Made by a program: the position numbers and the translations under genes
Shown: positions 47,317-56,391 of the stretch, piece by piece
Layout: each line of letters begins with the position of its first letter
How positions within the stretch are numbered: the first letter of the stretch is position 1
Notes under the pieces: generated by a model
What the model saw: only the letters and a program-made list of their open reading frames with translations
Database searches by the model: none
Told to the model about the DNA's origin: nothing
DNA from: Streptomyces thinghirensis
GTDB taxonomy: Bacteria; Actinomycetota; Actinomycetia; Streptomycetales; Streptomycetaceae
Length of the DNA: 64,000 nucleotides
NCBI GenBank assembly: GCA_021502835.1
Contig: JAKFGP010000015.1
Span: 62,001-126,000 of the forward strand
Reading direction: 5' to 3'

Positions 47317-47569
47317 ATGGTCACCGGCATCATCCTGATCGTGGTCGGCGCCCTGGTGGTCCGGGGGCTCATGGCGGGCGCGCGGAGCGGCGGCGGAGGC
47401 GGCCGCGCCCGAGGCCGCGGCCGCCGGAACAGCTGGTGGGCCGACGGCTCGTCGTCCGGCGGGCACAACACAGGCTCCTCCCTGCGGCGGAGGCTCGTCC
47501 TGCGGAGGCGGGTCGTCGTCCTGCGGGGGAGGAGGGGGCGGCGGCGGATGCGGAGGAGGCGGCGGCTGA
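47317..47569 (+). CDS. Small membrane-anchored protein with Cys/Gly-rich CGGG tail
   Basis: About 83 residues. ATG at 47317 has a perfect GAAGGAGGT ribosome site. VTGIILIVVGALVVRGLMAG is a single membrane helix, then a basic Gly/Arg stretch (GRARGRGRRNSWWADGS). After one indel near 47483 the tail reads SSCGGGSSCGGGSSSCGGGG and ends CGGGGG: four Cys in a Gly/Ser matrix. The alternative frame is Arg-rich and shows poorer codon bias. Function is unknown. The repeated Cys could bind metal or form disulfides outside the membrane. Confidence 0.65.
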
Positions 47570-47964
47570 CACGGGGCAGCCGAGCCTTCGCAGGGGGAAC
47601 CGCATCCCCGTCACGGGGCTCGCACCTGGGAGCGGGTCCCGCGCCCCATCACGAGTGCCCGCCGGGAAACCCACCCGGCGGGCGCTCCCACGCACCGGTG
47701 CGCGCCGCACGGGCGGGGTGTGCGCCCTGGTTGAACAGTTGAGCTGTGGAGCCCCTGAGGGATGGAAACCCCACGAAGTTGGGTAAAAACGCTGTGGCGG
47801 CGCCACAGTTCATGATTCCCTCTCCATCACCAACGCAGCTCCTCGGACGACCTGTTGACCCCCTCCTGACCGGCCGACTGGGCTGAGCGGGCCGCATCCC
47901 CGGCAGTGACCGGGATGCGCAGGCCCCACACCTTCCTCTCCTTGTGTGCTTGCGGAGCCGATCC
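47570..47964. other. 395-base region with a hairpin and a palindrome
   Basis: No gene seen. GCCCGCCGGG (47657) and CCCGGCGGGC (47674) form a terminator-like hairpin after the CGGG gene. CTGTGGCG-G-CGCCACAG at 47792-47808 is a perfect 8+8 palindrome upstream of the DUF2617 gene and may be an operator. Confidence 0.5.
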
Positions 47965-48501
47965 ATGCTCACGACCCTGAAAACCTCCTACACCGACACG
48001 CGCGCGGCCGACCTCGCCTGGGCCCTGGGGCGCGAGCCGCTGCCCGCGCTCGCCAGTCTCGATCTCGAACTGACGGGCGCGAAAATGCAGTTGAGACTCC
48101 TGGGGGCCTCCCATCAAGTCCTGCTGGAGGAGGAGCGGGGAAGCTGTTCGGAGACGGTGGCGTGCATCCCCGGCAGCAGCACCCCCTTCCGGCTGGGCGT
48201 CGCCAAGCGGAAGGGCGACTGGGAGTACGAGTTCGCCGCTCGCGTGGAGGTGCTGACGCCGGGCTCCTTCGCCGGACGTGCCCAGGAGCTGCTGGCCTTG
48301 GTCGCCGACCACCCGCACGGGCTGGCCGGAGTCTTCCCCGGCAATCCGCACGCCTTCACCGCGCTGCTGGCCCATCGGCACGAGGGGCAGGTGCACTGGC
48401 GGACCTGGCACGCCTATCCGCAGGACGGCCACCTGGTGGCGACCCGGACCCGGGTGGGTGTCCGGGTGCCGACGTCGCAGCTCAGCCCGTCCGAGGTGTG
48501 A
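47965..48501 (+). CDS. DUF2617-family protein
   Basis: 178 residues, frame intact. [60 protein letters not shown] and [20 protein letters not shown] are the conserved blocks of this actinobacterial family of unknown function. GGAGCC precedes the ATG by 5-8 bases. A palindrome lies about 160 bases upstream. It precedes the spermidine-synthase-like gene, as I recall from other streptomycetes. Confidence 0.83.
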   Translation: MLTTLKTSYTDTRAADLAWALGREPLPALASLDLELTGAKMQLRLLGASHQVLLEEERGSCSETVACIPGSSTPFRLGVAKRKGDWEYEFAARVEVLTPGSFAGRAQELLALVADHPHGLAGVFPGNPHAFTALLAHRHEGQVHWRTWHAYPQDGHLVATRTRVGVRVPTSQLSPSEV

Positions 48502-48620
48502 GCGGGTGCGGGGCGGGGGTCCGGGCGGTCCTGGGCGGGATAAACCTGTGGTGCCCGACAGAACGTCAGTTTCACGTGTGGGTGACGAAGCGCAGTGCTG
48601 TAGTGACGTAACGTCACCCC

Positions 48621-50312
48621 GTGATCGAACCGCACGCGCCTGCCCCGCCCGGCTCTCCGCCGTCCTGGGGCGGCCCCGGCGGCTCTCCCGATTCAGCCGG
48701 CGGTACGCCCGGTGCCTCCGGGCCCGGTGGGCCGGCCCGGCTGCCCGTCCGGCCGGCCGTCGGGCGGTTCCTGGTGCTGGCCGGTGTGTTCGTCTGCGCG
48801 GCCTGTGGGCTCGTGTACGAACTCGAACTCGTCGCCCTCGCCTCGTACCTGATCGGCGACTCGGTCACCCAGGCGTCCGTCGTCCTGTCCGTCATGGTCT
48901 TCGCCATGGGCCTCGGCTCGCTCGCCGCCAAACGGCTGCGCAGGTTCGCGGCGGCCGGCTTCGGCGCGGTCGAGGCCGTCCTCGCCCTCGTCGGCGGCTC
49001 CAGCGCGATGGTGCTGTACGCCGTTTTCGCCTGGACCGGAGGCTGGGCGGCCTGTGGGCCGACGGCCCGCGCTTCCTCCTGGTCGCCTTCTCGCTCACCA
49101 TCGGCATGCTGATCGGCGCGGAGGTACCGCTGCTGATGGAGCTGATCCAGCGCGTCCGCCGTCAGGACGCGGGCGGCGCCGTCGCCGACCTGTTCGCCGC
49201 GACTACGTCGGCGCGCTCGTCGGCGGCCTCGCCTTCCCCTTCGTACTGCTGCCCTTCCTCGGCCAGCTGACCGGCGCACTGCTCACCGGCACCGTCAACG
49301 CGCTCGTCGGCGCGGCCCTGGTCCTCGGCCTGTTCCGGCGGGACATGACCCGCCGGGCCCGTTGGCTGCTGCTGACCGCCAACGCCGTCGTACTCCGCCC
49401 TGCTCGCCACGGCGACCGTCCTCGCCGACGACTTCGAACGCGCCGCCCGGCACGCCGTGTACGGCCAGGGACGTCCGCGTGGCCGTGAAGACCGACGTGC
49501 AGGAGGTCGTCCTCACCGGCGACGCCGACGGTCGGCCGCTCGACCTGTTCCTGGACGGCCGGCTGCGGGCCGGCGGCAGCGGCGAGCGGCGGTACCACGA
49601 GGCCCTGGTGCACCCCGCCATGAGCGGCCCGCACGCGCGCGTGCTGATCCTCGGAGGCGGCGACGGCCTCGCCGCGCGGGAGGTGCTGCGCCACCCGGAC
49701 GTGCGCCGCGTCGACGTCGTCGAACTCGACCCTGGGCTCGCCCGGCTGGCCCGGCACGACCCCGGACTGTCCGAGCTGAACGAGCACGCCTACGGTGATC
49801 CGCGCGTCCACGCCATCACGGCGGACGCCTTCCACCGGCTGCGCTCGACGCCCACCGCGACGTACGACGTGGTGATCTCGGACCTGCCCGACCCGGGCCT
49901 CACGGCCAGTACAAAGCTGTACTCGCAGGAGTTCTACGGCCTGCTCCGGCGGGTGCTCGCCCCCGACGGGCGGCTGGTCGTGCACGCCGGTCCGCTCTCC
50001 GCCCGCCCTCGGGCCTTCTGGACGGTGGACGCGACGCTCCACGCGGCCGGTCTGCGGACCGCCCCCACCGTGTCGCCGCCCGGACACCGGCCTCGCACCG
50101 GACCCCGACCGCACGGCCGCCACCCTGAACGCCCCCCGCGACTGGGGCTTCCTCCTGGCCGCCCGCACGCCCCCCGCCCTGCGGCTCGAACCGACGGGCC
50201 CCCGCCCGAGCACCCCTCACGCCCCGGTCCCTGGCCCAGGACGCCCGCGCCGCGTCCCGCGCCCGGATCGACGACCTGCCGCCGTCGACGCTGGTACATC
50301 CGCCGGTACTGA
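48621..50312 (+). CDS. Membrane-fused spermidine synthase-like protein
   Basis: About 560 residues. After a Pro/Gly-rich start come six or seven helices ([50 protein letters not shown]) and then a SpeE methyltransferase fold: [20 protein letters not shown] (SAM/dcSAM glycine loop), [29 protein letters not shown] and [20 protein letters not shown]. The DLPDP in place of the usual DxTDP may change the substrate. The tail VHPRY is rebuilt at 50312. The exact product is unknown; aminopropyl transfer is a family-based guess. Six frameshifts. Confidence 0.76.
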
Positions 50313-50324
50313 GCCCGCGCCCGC

Positions 50325-50690
50325 GCCGTGCCTGCGCCCGCGCCGTGCCTGCGCCCGCGCCGTGCCTGCGCCCGCGCCGTGCCTGCGCCCGCGCCGTGCC
50401 TGCGCCCGCGCCGTGCCTGCGCCCGCGCCGTGCCTGCGCCCGCGCCGTGCCTGCGCCCGCGCCGTGCCTGCGCCCGCGCCGTGCCCGCGCCCGCGCCGTG
50501 CCTGCGCCCGCGCCGTGCCTGCGCGCCCGCGCCGTGCCTGCGCCCGCGCCGTGCCCGCGCCCGCGCCGTGCCCGCGCCCGCGCCGTGCCCGCGCCTGCGC
50601 CGTGCCCGCGCCTCGCGCCGTGCCCGCGCCCGCGCCGTGCCGCGCGCCCGCGCCGTGCCCGCGCCCGCGCCGTGCCTGCGCCCGCGCCGC
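50325..50690. repeat. 17-bp minisatellite, about 21-22 copies
   Basis: The unit GTGCCTGCGCCCGCGCC is repeated head to tail. The left copies are almost identical and the right copies carry T-to-C changes and 1-2 base slips. Because 17 is not a multiple of 3, every frame on both strands stays open and reads as Pro/Ala/Arg repeats. No gene is supported in it. It replaces what should be the N-terminal part of a response regulator. Confidence 0.92.
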
Positions 50691-50699
50691 CTCCGCGCT

Positions 50700-51010
50700 G
50701 TGCCCGCGCCGCTGTTCGCCCCCGGTCTCCCGGCGCCTGGTGGAGGCGTTCACGCGGATGTCGGGCACGAGCCGACCGGACTCGTCGGACGCGGCCCGCC
50801 GCCCGGACTGACGGCGCTGACCGCCCGCGCGGCCGAGGTCCTGAAACTGGTGGCCCGCGGCCTGAGCAACGCCGACGCGGCCGACCGCCTGTTCATCAGC
50901 GAGGCCACGGTGAAGACCCACCTCAACCGCACGATGACTAGCTGGGCCTGACCAGCAGGGCCCAGGCGGTGGTGGTGGCGTACGAGACGGGACTGGTGAC
51001 GCCGGGGGGG
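50700..51010 (+). pseudogene. NarL/FixJ-type response regulator, receiver domain missing
   Basis: [58 protein letters not shown] then LGLTSRAQAVVVAYETGLV are the linker and LuxR-type DNA-binding domain of a response regulator. The ~125-residue receiver with the phospho-Asp is absent; the 17-bp repeat array begins directly upstream. A base change or slip in ACTAGC also breaks the last helix. No sensor kinase is adjacent. Either the array expanded through the gene or the assembly collapsed here. Confidence 0.72.
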
Positions 51011-51088
51011 TGTGGGGGGCGCGGGAGGGGGCGGGTGACTTTGTGCCGACGGGGTGCGTCGGGCGCCCGCTGGGTAGGGTGGCGGGAC

Positions 51089-52029
51089 ATGGAGCATGAG
51101 GTGTTCGTTCCGGTTCCGGCCGAGCGGCTCAGGGACGTGCTGGCCGACCCCGTCCGGGTCGCCCGGGCGGTTCCGGGGCTCCAGCAGGACGCCGGTGCCG
51201 AGCCCGTCGCGGGACGGCTCAAGGTGCGCATCGGCAGTCACTCCATCACCTACCGGGGCTCCGTGCGCCTGTCCGCGCGCGAGGACGGTGCGTACGCCGT
51301 CGAGGGCGACGCCACCGAGTCGCGCGGCACCGGCACGGTCACGCTCGCGCTCACCCTCCGCGTGGTGGACGCCGACGGCGGTTCCACCCTCACGTTCGCC
51401 GGGACGGCCACCGCGGACGGACGCGTCACGGAGCTGCCCGAGGAGTCGGTGACGTCGGCCGCGGCCCGGCTGCTGACGCGGTTCGCGGGGAACCTGGGCG
51501 CGGCGGCGGAGCGGGAGCGGGAGCAGGGGTCTGAGCAGCCCCGAGGCGCGGCCGGAGCCGCAGCAGCACGCCTCCGTCTTCGACGCCGAGATGCCCCCGC
51601 CCTCCCTCGCGGACACGGACGAGGGCGAGGCGGACGGGCAGGGCGAGGCGGGCGATCCGGACGGGCACGGCGGGCAGGGCGAGGCGGCTGAGCAGGGCGA
51701 GCCGGATGCCCCGCGGCCCCCGCCGCCCCTGAAGCCCCCGCCGCCCCTGAAGCCCCCCGCCACCCCTGAGTCCCTGCCCCCCTGGAGTCCCCGCCAGCCC
51801 CGAAGCCGCCGAGCCGCCCGCCGCCGAGGGCCGGCGCACGCGCGCCGCACGATGATCGGCCGCAGTGCCGAGGAGGTGGACCACGCCCCGCCCCGGCGGC
51901 CGGTACGCTCCCGTCCCCGCACCCCAGGCGAGCGCGGCCGGTGCTCCCCTGCGCTGGGCCGCCCCGGCGGCGGCACTGGTCGTGGCGTCCGCGATCGTGG
52001 TGGGCCGCGCGCTGCGCAGGCGCCGCTGA
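51089..52029 (+). CDS. CoxG-like (SRPBCC) protein with Pro-rich linker and C-terminal membrane anchor
   Basis: About 312 residues. The SRPBCC domain reads MEHEVFVPVPAERLRDVLAD, AVPGLQQDAGAEPVAGRLKV and LPEESVTSAAARLLTRFAGN, related to CoxG/carbon monoxide dehydrogenase subunit G, a lipid- or ligand-binding fold. A long acidic then Pro-rich linker (EGEADGQGEAGDPDGHGGQG, PPPLKPPPPLKPP) leads to a predicted tail anchor (RWAAPAAALVVASAIVVGRA then LRRRR) in another frame. Two or three frameshifts lie after 51530. Role unknown. Confidence 0.7.
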
Positions 52030-52039
52030 ACCGTCGCGG

Positions 52040-52280
52040 TCGAGCCGTACTCGAGCCGCGGCTCAGCCGCCGTAGCAGGGCCGCGGCTGAACCGCCGTAG
52101 CCGGGCCGCCGCTCAGCCGCCGTAGCCGGGCCGCCGTAACCGAGCCGCGGACGAACCGCCCTAACTGGGCCGCAGCCGAACCGCCGTACCCGAGCCGCCG
52201 TAGCCGGGCCGCGGACGAACCGCCGTACCCGAGCCGCAGCCAGCCGCCGTAGCGTGCCGCCGCTCCGCCGCAGCCGGGCT
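52040..52280. repeat. Degenerate GC-rich repeats around CCGCCGTAGCCGGGCCGC
   Basis: About 240 bases made of imperfect repeats of GAACCGCCGTA(G/C)CCGGGCCGC and variants, with several stops on the plus strand. It fills the gap between the CoxG-like gene and the aldose epimerase. No gene supported. Confidence 0.75.
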
Positions 52281-52333
52281 CTGTCGAGTCGGCCGGGTGG
52301 GGGCGGTCTTGATCGCCCCAGTAGGGTCGTGGC

Positions 52334-53132
52334 GTGAGTAACGAACCCATCACGCTGACCGCGGGTGACGCGGAGGCGACCGTGCTGCCGGGCAACGGCG
52401 GCCGGATCGGCGGGCTGCGCGTCGGCGGCACGGAGCTGCTCCGCCAGGGCGAGCGCTACGGCTGCTTCCCGATGGTCCCCTGGTGCGGCCGGATCCGCGA
52501 GGGCCGCTTCCGGGACGGCGCCGTCGTCCACCAGATGCCGCTCAACTCCCCGCCGCACGCCATCCACGGCACCGCCCGCGACGCCGCCTGGCGCACCGCC
52601 CGCGTCACCGCCGACGAGGCCGTCCTCACGTACGACCTCACCGAGCCCTGGCCCTACCCCGGCCGCGTCACCCAGGTGATCGCCCTCGCCGAGGACGCGC
52701 TGACGCTGACGATGTCCGTGGAGACGTACGACTCGTCCTTCCCGGCGCAGATCGGCTGGCACCCCTGGTTCAACCGGACGCTCGACGGCGCGGACGGGGC
52801 CGGCGTCGAGATCGCCTTCGACCCCGCCTGGCAGGAGGAGCGCGGCGACGACCACCTGCCCACCGGCAACCGCGTCGACCCGAAGCCGGGCCCCTGGGAC
52901 GACTGCTTCGGCATGCCGGACGGCGTCGACGTCACCCTCACCTGGCCGGAGCGCCTGGAACTGGAGGGTGACCAGCCCGGAACGGTGGGCCGTGGTCTAC
53001 GACGAGCAGGAGGCCGCCGTCTGCGTGGAGCCGCAGACCGGGCCGCCCGACGGCCTGAACACCCTCCCGCGCCTGGTCACGCCCCTGGAGCCGCTGGAGG
53101 CCACGACGACCTGGAGCTGGACCCGGCTCTAA
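52334..53132 (+). CDS. Aldose 1-epimerase family protein
   Basis: About 266 residues. Mutarotase-type beta-sandwich: GDAEATVLPGNGGRIGGLRV, GCFPMVPWCGRIREGRFRDG, NSPPHAIHGTARDAAW (catalytic His region), PAQIGWHPWFNRTL (second catalytic His), CVEPQTGPPDGLNTLP (catalytic Glu). It interconverts sugar anomers; the specific sugar is unknown. Only one indel near 52970. GTG start at 52334. Ten bases before pyrE, so possibly co-transcribed. Confidence 0.85.
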
Positions 53133-53142
53133 GCTGGTCGGC

Positions 53143-53715
53143 ATGACGGACGTCAACGAAGTAATGCCGCCAGGCACGCGCGGCGCGCTGCTGCAGCAGA
53201 TCAAGGACAAGGCCGTGGTGCACGGCAAGGTGACCCTCTCCTCGGGTCTCGAGGCCGACTACTACGTCGACCTGCGCCGCATCACGCTCGACGGCGAGGC
53301 GGCGCCGCTGGTGGGGCAGGTGCTCCTTGACCTGACCGCCGACCTGGACTTCGACGCGGTGGGCGGGCTGACCATGGGCGCCGACCCGGTCGCCGCGGCC
53401 ATGCTGCACGCCGCCGCCGCGCGGGGCCGGAAGCTGGACGCCTTCGTCGTCCGCAAGGCCGCCAAGGCGCACGGGCTGCAGCGGCGCGTGGAGGGCCCGG
53501 ACATCAGGGGCCGCCGCGTCCTGGTCGTCGAGGACACCTCGACCACCGGCGGCTCCCCGCTCACCGCCGTCGAGGCCGTGCGCGAGGCCGGTGCCGAGGT
53601 CGTGGCCGTCGCGACGATCGTCGACCGGGCGACGGGCGCCGCCGAGAAGATCCAGGACGGCGCCGGGGTGCCGTACCTGTACGCGTACGACAAGGACGAG
53701 CTGGGCCTGGACTGA
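53143..53715 (+). CDS. pyrE: Orotate phosphoribosyltransferase
   Basis: Fifth step of UMP synthesis: orotate plus PRPP gives orotidine 5'-phosphate. 190 residues, frame intact. ADYYVDLRRITLDGEAAPLV, VGGLTMGADPVAAAMLHAAA, AFVVRKAAKAHGLQRRVEGP (catalytic Lys) and the PRPP loop RVLVVEDTSTTGGSPLTAVE. ATG at 53143. The neighbour fba and order match other streptomycetes. Confidence 0.93.
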   Translation: MTDVNEVMPPGTRGALLQQIKDKAVVHGKVTLSSGLEADYYVDLRRITLDGEAAPLVGQVLLDLTADLDFDAVGGLTMGADPVAAAMLHAAAARGRKLDAFVVRKAAKAHGLQRRVEGPDIRGRRVLVVEDTSTTGGSPLTAVEAVREAGAEVVAVATIVDRATGAAEKIQDGAGVPYLYAYDKDELGLD

Positions 53716-53858
53716 GCCCGGAAGGACGTCCGGCGGACGTCCACTCGGAGTATCCCGCTTCGTCTGGAAAGATGGGGCCGACGATGACGTCGCCCCCCCA
53801 GGTCTAGGTCAGGGCCGTAAGCACGTTTCACGCCCCCGCACATACAAGGAGCGGACAG

Positions 53859-54890
53859 ATGCCCATCGCAACTCCCGAGGTCTACAACGAGATGCTGGAC
53901 CGGGCGAAGGCAGGAAAGTTCGCCTACCCGGCCATCAACGTGACCTCTTCCCAGACGCTGCACGCGGCCCTGCGCGGTTTCGCCGAGGCGGAGAGCGACG
54001 GCATCATCCAGATGTCCACCGGCGGCGCCGAGTTCCTGGGCGGCCAGCACAAGAAGGACATGGTGACCGGCGCCGTCGCCCTCGCCGAGTTCGCGCACAT
54101 CGTGGCCGAGAAGTACGACGTCACCGTCGCCCTGCACACGGACCACTGCCCGAAGGACAAGCTCGACGCGTATGTGCGTCCGCTGCTGGCGGTCTCCGAG
54201 GAGCGCGTCAAGGCCGGCCGCAACCCGCTGTTCCAGTCCCACATGTGGGACGGCTCCGCGGAGACGCTCGGCGACAACCTCTCCATCGCCACGGAGCTGC
54301 TGGAGCGCGCCCGCGCCGCCAAGATCATCCTTGAGGTCGAGATCACCCCGACCGGCGGCGAGGAGGACGGAGTCTCCCACGAGATCAACGACTCCCTCTA
54401 CACCACGGTCGACGACGCGATCCGCACCGTGGAGGCGCTGGGCCTGGGCGAGAAGGGCCGCTACCTGCTCGCCGCCTCCTTCGGCAACGTGCACGGCGTG
54501 TACAAGCCGGGCAACGTCGTGCTCCGCCCCGAGCTGCTCAAGGAGCTGAACGAGGGCGTCGCCGCCAAGTACGGTCAGCCGGCCGGCAGCAAGCCGTTCA
54601 ACTTCGTCTTCCACGGCGGCTCCGGCTCCTCCGCCGAGGAGATCGCGACCGCGCTGGAGAACGGCGTGGTCAAGATGAACATCGACACGGACACCCAGTA
54701 CGCCTTCACGCGTCCGGTCGCCGACCACATGTTCAGCAACTACGACGGCGTCCTCAAGGTCGACGGCGAGGTCGGCAACAAGAAGACCTACGACCCGCGC
54801 ACCTGGGGCAAGTTGGCCGAGGCCGGCATGGCCGCGCGCGTGGTCGAGGCCTGCGGCCACCTGCGCTCGGCGGGCCAGAAGATCAAGTAA
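53859..54890 (+). CDS. fba: Fructose-bisphosphate aldolase, class II
   Basis: Zinc-dependent aldolase of glycolysis and gluconeogenesis. 343 residues, frame intact. MPIATPEVYNEMLDRAKAGK, VALHTDHCPKDKLDAYVRPL (catalytic Asp and zinc His), EVEITPTGGEEDGVSHEIND (zinc Glu), ASFGNVHGVYKPGNVVLRPE, FHGGSGSSAEEI and VVKMNIDTDTQYAFTR. GGAGCGGAC lies before the ATG. A promoter is expected in the 143-base gap after pyrE. Confidence 0.96.
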   Translation: MPIATPEVYNEMLDRAKAGKFAYPAINVTSSQTLHAALRGFAEAESDGIIQMSTGGAEFLGGQHKKDMVTGAVALAEFAHIVAEKYDVTVALHTDHCPKDKLDAYVRPLLAVSEERVKAGRNPLFQSHMWDGSAETLGDNLSIATELLERARAAKIILEVEITPTGGEEDGVSHEINDSLYTTVDDAIRTVEALGLGEKGRYLLAASFGNVHGVYKPGNVVLRPELLKELNEGVAAKYGQPAGSKPFNFVFHGGSGSSAEEIATALENGVVKMNIDTDTQYAFTRPVADHMFSNYDGVLKVDGEVGNKKTYDPRTWGKLAEAGMAARVVEACGHLRSAGQKIK

Positions 54891-54930
54891 CGGCCACGGC
54901 GCGCGGCGTCCGCGCCGTGTCGTCCGCGAC

Positions 54931-54970
54931 GGGCCCGGCACCCCTGGATTCTCCTGGGGGTGCCGGGCCC
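54931..54970 (+). terminator. Terminator after fba
   Basis: GGGCCCGGCACCCC and GGGGTGCCGGGCCC form a perfect 14-bp stem, 41 bases after the fba stop. Confidence 0.82.
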
Positions 54971-55008
54971 GCGTACGTATGCCGACGGCATGGCGCAGAC
55001 TTGTGCCC

Positions 55009-55423
55009 ATGGCCATTCACGAGAACCTCCTCGGGGGACCGCCCCCGACCCACCTCCCCGACGACCCCGGGCCGCGCGAGCTGCTGGCGGGCGGGACCTC
55101 GCCCGCCGATGTCGCCGCGAAGTACCCGACGTCCTCGCTGGCCTGGGCACAGCTGGCCGACGAGGCGTTCGAGCGGGGCAGCGTCGTCGAGTCGTACGCG
55201 TACGCCCGTACCGGCTACCACCGCGGCCCTGGACGCCCTGCGCCGCAGCGGCTGGAAGGGGCACGGCCCGGTGCCCTGGGAGCACGAGCCGAACCGCGGC
55301 TTCCTGCGCGCCCTGCACGCCCTCGCCCGCGCCGCCCAGGCGATCGGCGAGAAGGAGGAGTACGAGCGCTGCAGCCAGTTCCTGAAGGACTCCTCGCCGG
55401 CGGCGGCCGAGGTACTGGGCTGA
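55009..55423 (+). CDS. DUF3151-family protein
   Basis: About 137 residues. MAIHENLLGGPPPTHLPDDP, ASVAAKYPTSSLAWAQLADE-like (DVAAKYPTSSLAWAQLADEA), VVESYAYARTGYHRG and, after a slip near 55230, LDALRRSGWKGHGPVPWEHE, PNRGFLRALHALARAAQAIG. A conserved actinobacterial helical protein kept next to fba, function unknown. Ends AAAEVLG. Confidence 0.83.
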
Positions 55424-55444
55424 ACCGGGGACCGGACGTGTCCT

Positions 55445-55471
55445 GGCCCGCCTGCCGTGCGCAGGCGGGCC
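55445..55471 (+). terminator. Terminator after the DUF3151 gene
   Basis: GGCCCGCCTGC and GCAGGCGGGCC pair perfectly over 11 bp around CGTGC, followed by TTGCGGTTTG. Confidence 0.75.
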
Positions 55472-55574
55472 TTGCGGTTTGCTGCGACCATTGCGGAGGA
55501 TGACGTTGGGGACCGGGGCCCCGTGTCGGTAACGGCAGGGCGGACCGCTACCCGTAGTGCAGCAGGAGACAGCG

Positions 55575-56391
55575 ATGTCCCACGAAGCCCCCGAATCTCG
55601 ACTTCGAGGGCAGCACGCCGTACGAGGACTATGTCAAGGCGGACGTGCTCACCCACCTCCAGCACACTCTCTCCGACGATCCCGGAGAGATGGTCTTCCT
55701 GGTCACGACCCAGGTCATGGAGCTGTGGTTCACCGTCATCGTCCACGAGTGGGAGACCGCGCCCGCGCCCTGCGCGAGGACCGGACCCAGGTGGCGACCG
55801 ACGCGCTCAAGCGCTCGGTGCGGGAGCTGGAGGCGCTGAACGCCTCCTGGACGCCGCTCGCGGGCCTCACGCCCGCCCAGTTCAACTCCTACCGGAGCGC
55901 CCTCGGTGAGGGGTCCGGTTTCCAGTCGGCGATGTACCGCCGCCTGGAGTTCCTGCTCGGCGACAAGTCCGCGTCCATGCTCGTCCCGCACCGCGGTGCC
56001 CGCGCGCGTCCACGCGGAGCTGGAGAAGGCGCTGCACGAGCCGAGCCTGTACGACGAGGTGGTCCGGCTGCTCGCCCGGCGCGGGTACGACATCCCGGAC
56101 GCCGTCCTCCAGCGCGACGTCACCCGGAAGTACGAGGCGGCGCCCGAGGTGGAGGCCGCCTGGACGGCCGTCTACGCGGGCGACCAGAACGGCGAGCTGG
56201 CCCGCCTCGGCGAGGCGCTCACCGACGTCGCCGAGCTGGTGTGGCGCTGGCGCAACGACCACCTGGTCGCCACCCGCCGCGCGATGGGCTCCAAGACCGG
56301 CACCGGTGGCTCCGCCGGGGTGGCCTGGCTGGAGAAGCGGGCCCGGAACAACGTGTTCCCCGAGCTGTGGACGGCGCGGTCGTATGTCTGA
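55575..56391 (+). CDS. kynA: Tryptophan 2,3-dioxygenase
   Basis: Heme enzyme opening the indole ring of tryptophan to N-formylkynurenine. About 271 residues. MSHEAPNLDFEGSTPYEDYV (rebuilt), KADVLTHLQHTL, FLVTTQVMELWFTVIVHEWE, SGFQSAMYRRLEFLLGDKSA, then LVWRWRNDHLVATRRAMGSK (proximal heme His) and GTGGSAGVAWLEKR. Frameshifts near 55600, 55760 and 56005. The stop overlaps the kynU start by eight bases, so the pair is translationally coupled. Confidence 0.9.

Noticed and set aside
50325..50690. CRISPR array
   Set aside because: The repeats are directly adjacent with no unique spacers, and no cas genes are nearby. It is a minisatellite.
50328..50951. Long Pro/Ala/Arg open frames in all frames on both strands
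   Set aside because: They are products of the 17-bp repeat, whose length is not a multiple of three and which contains no stop in any frame. No start site, family signature or codon bias supports a protein.
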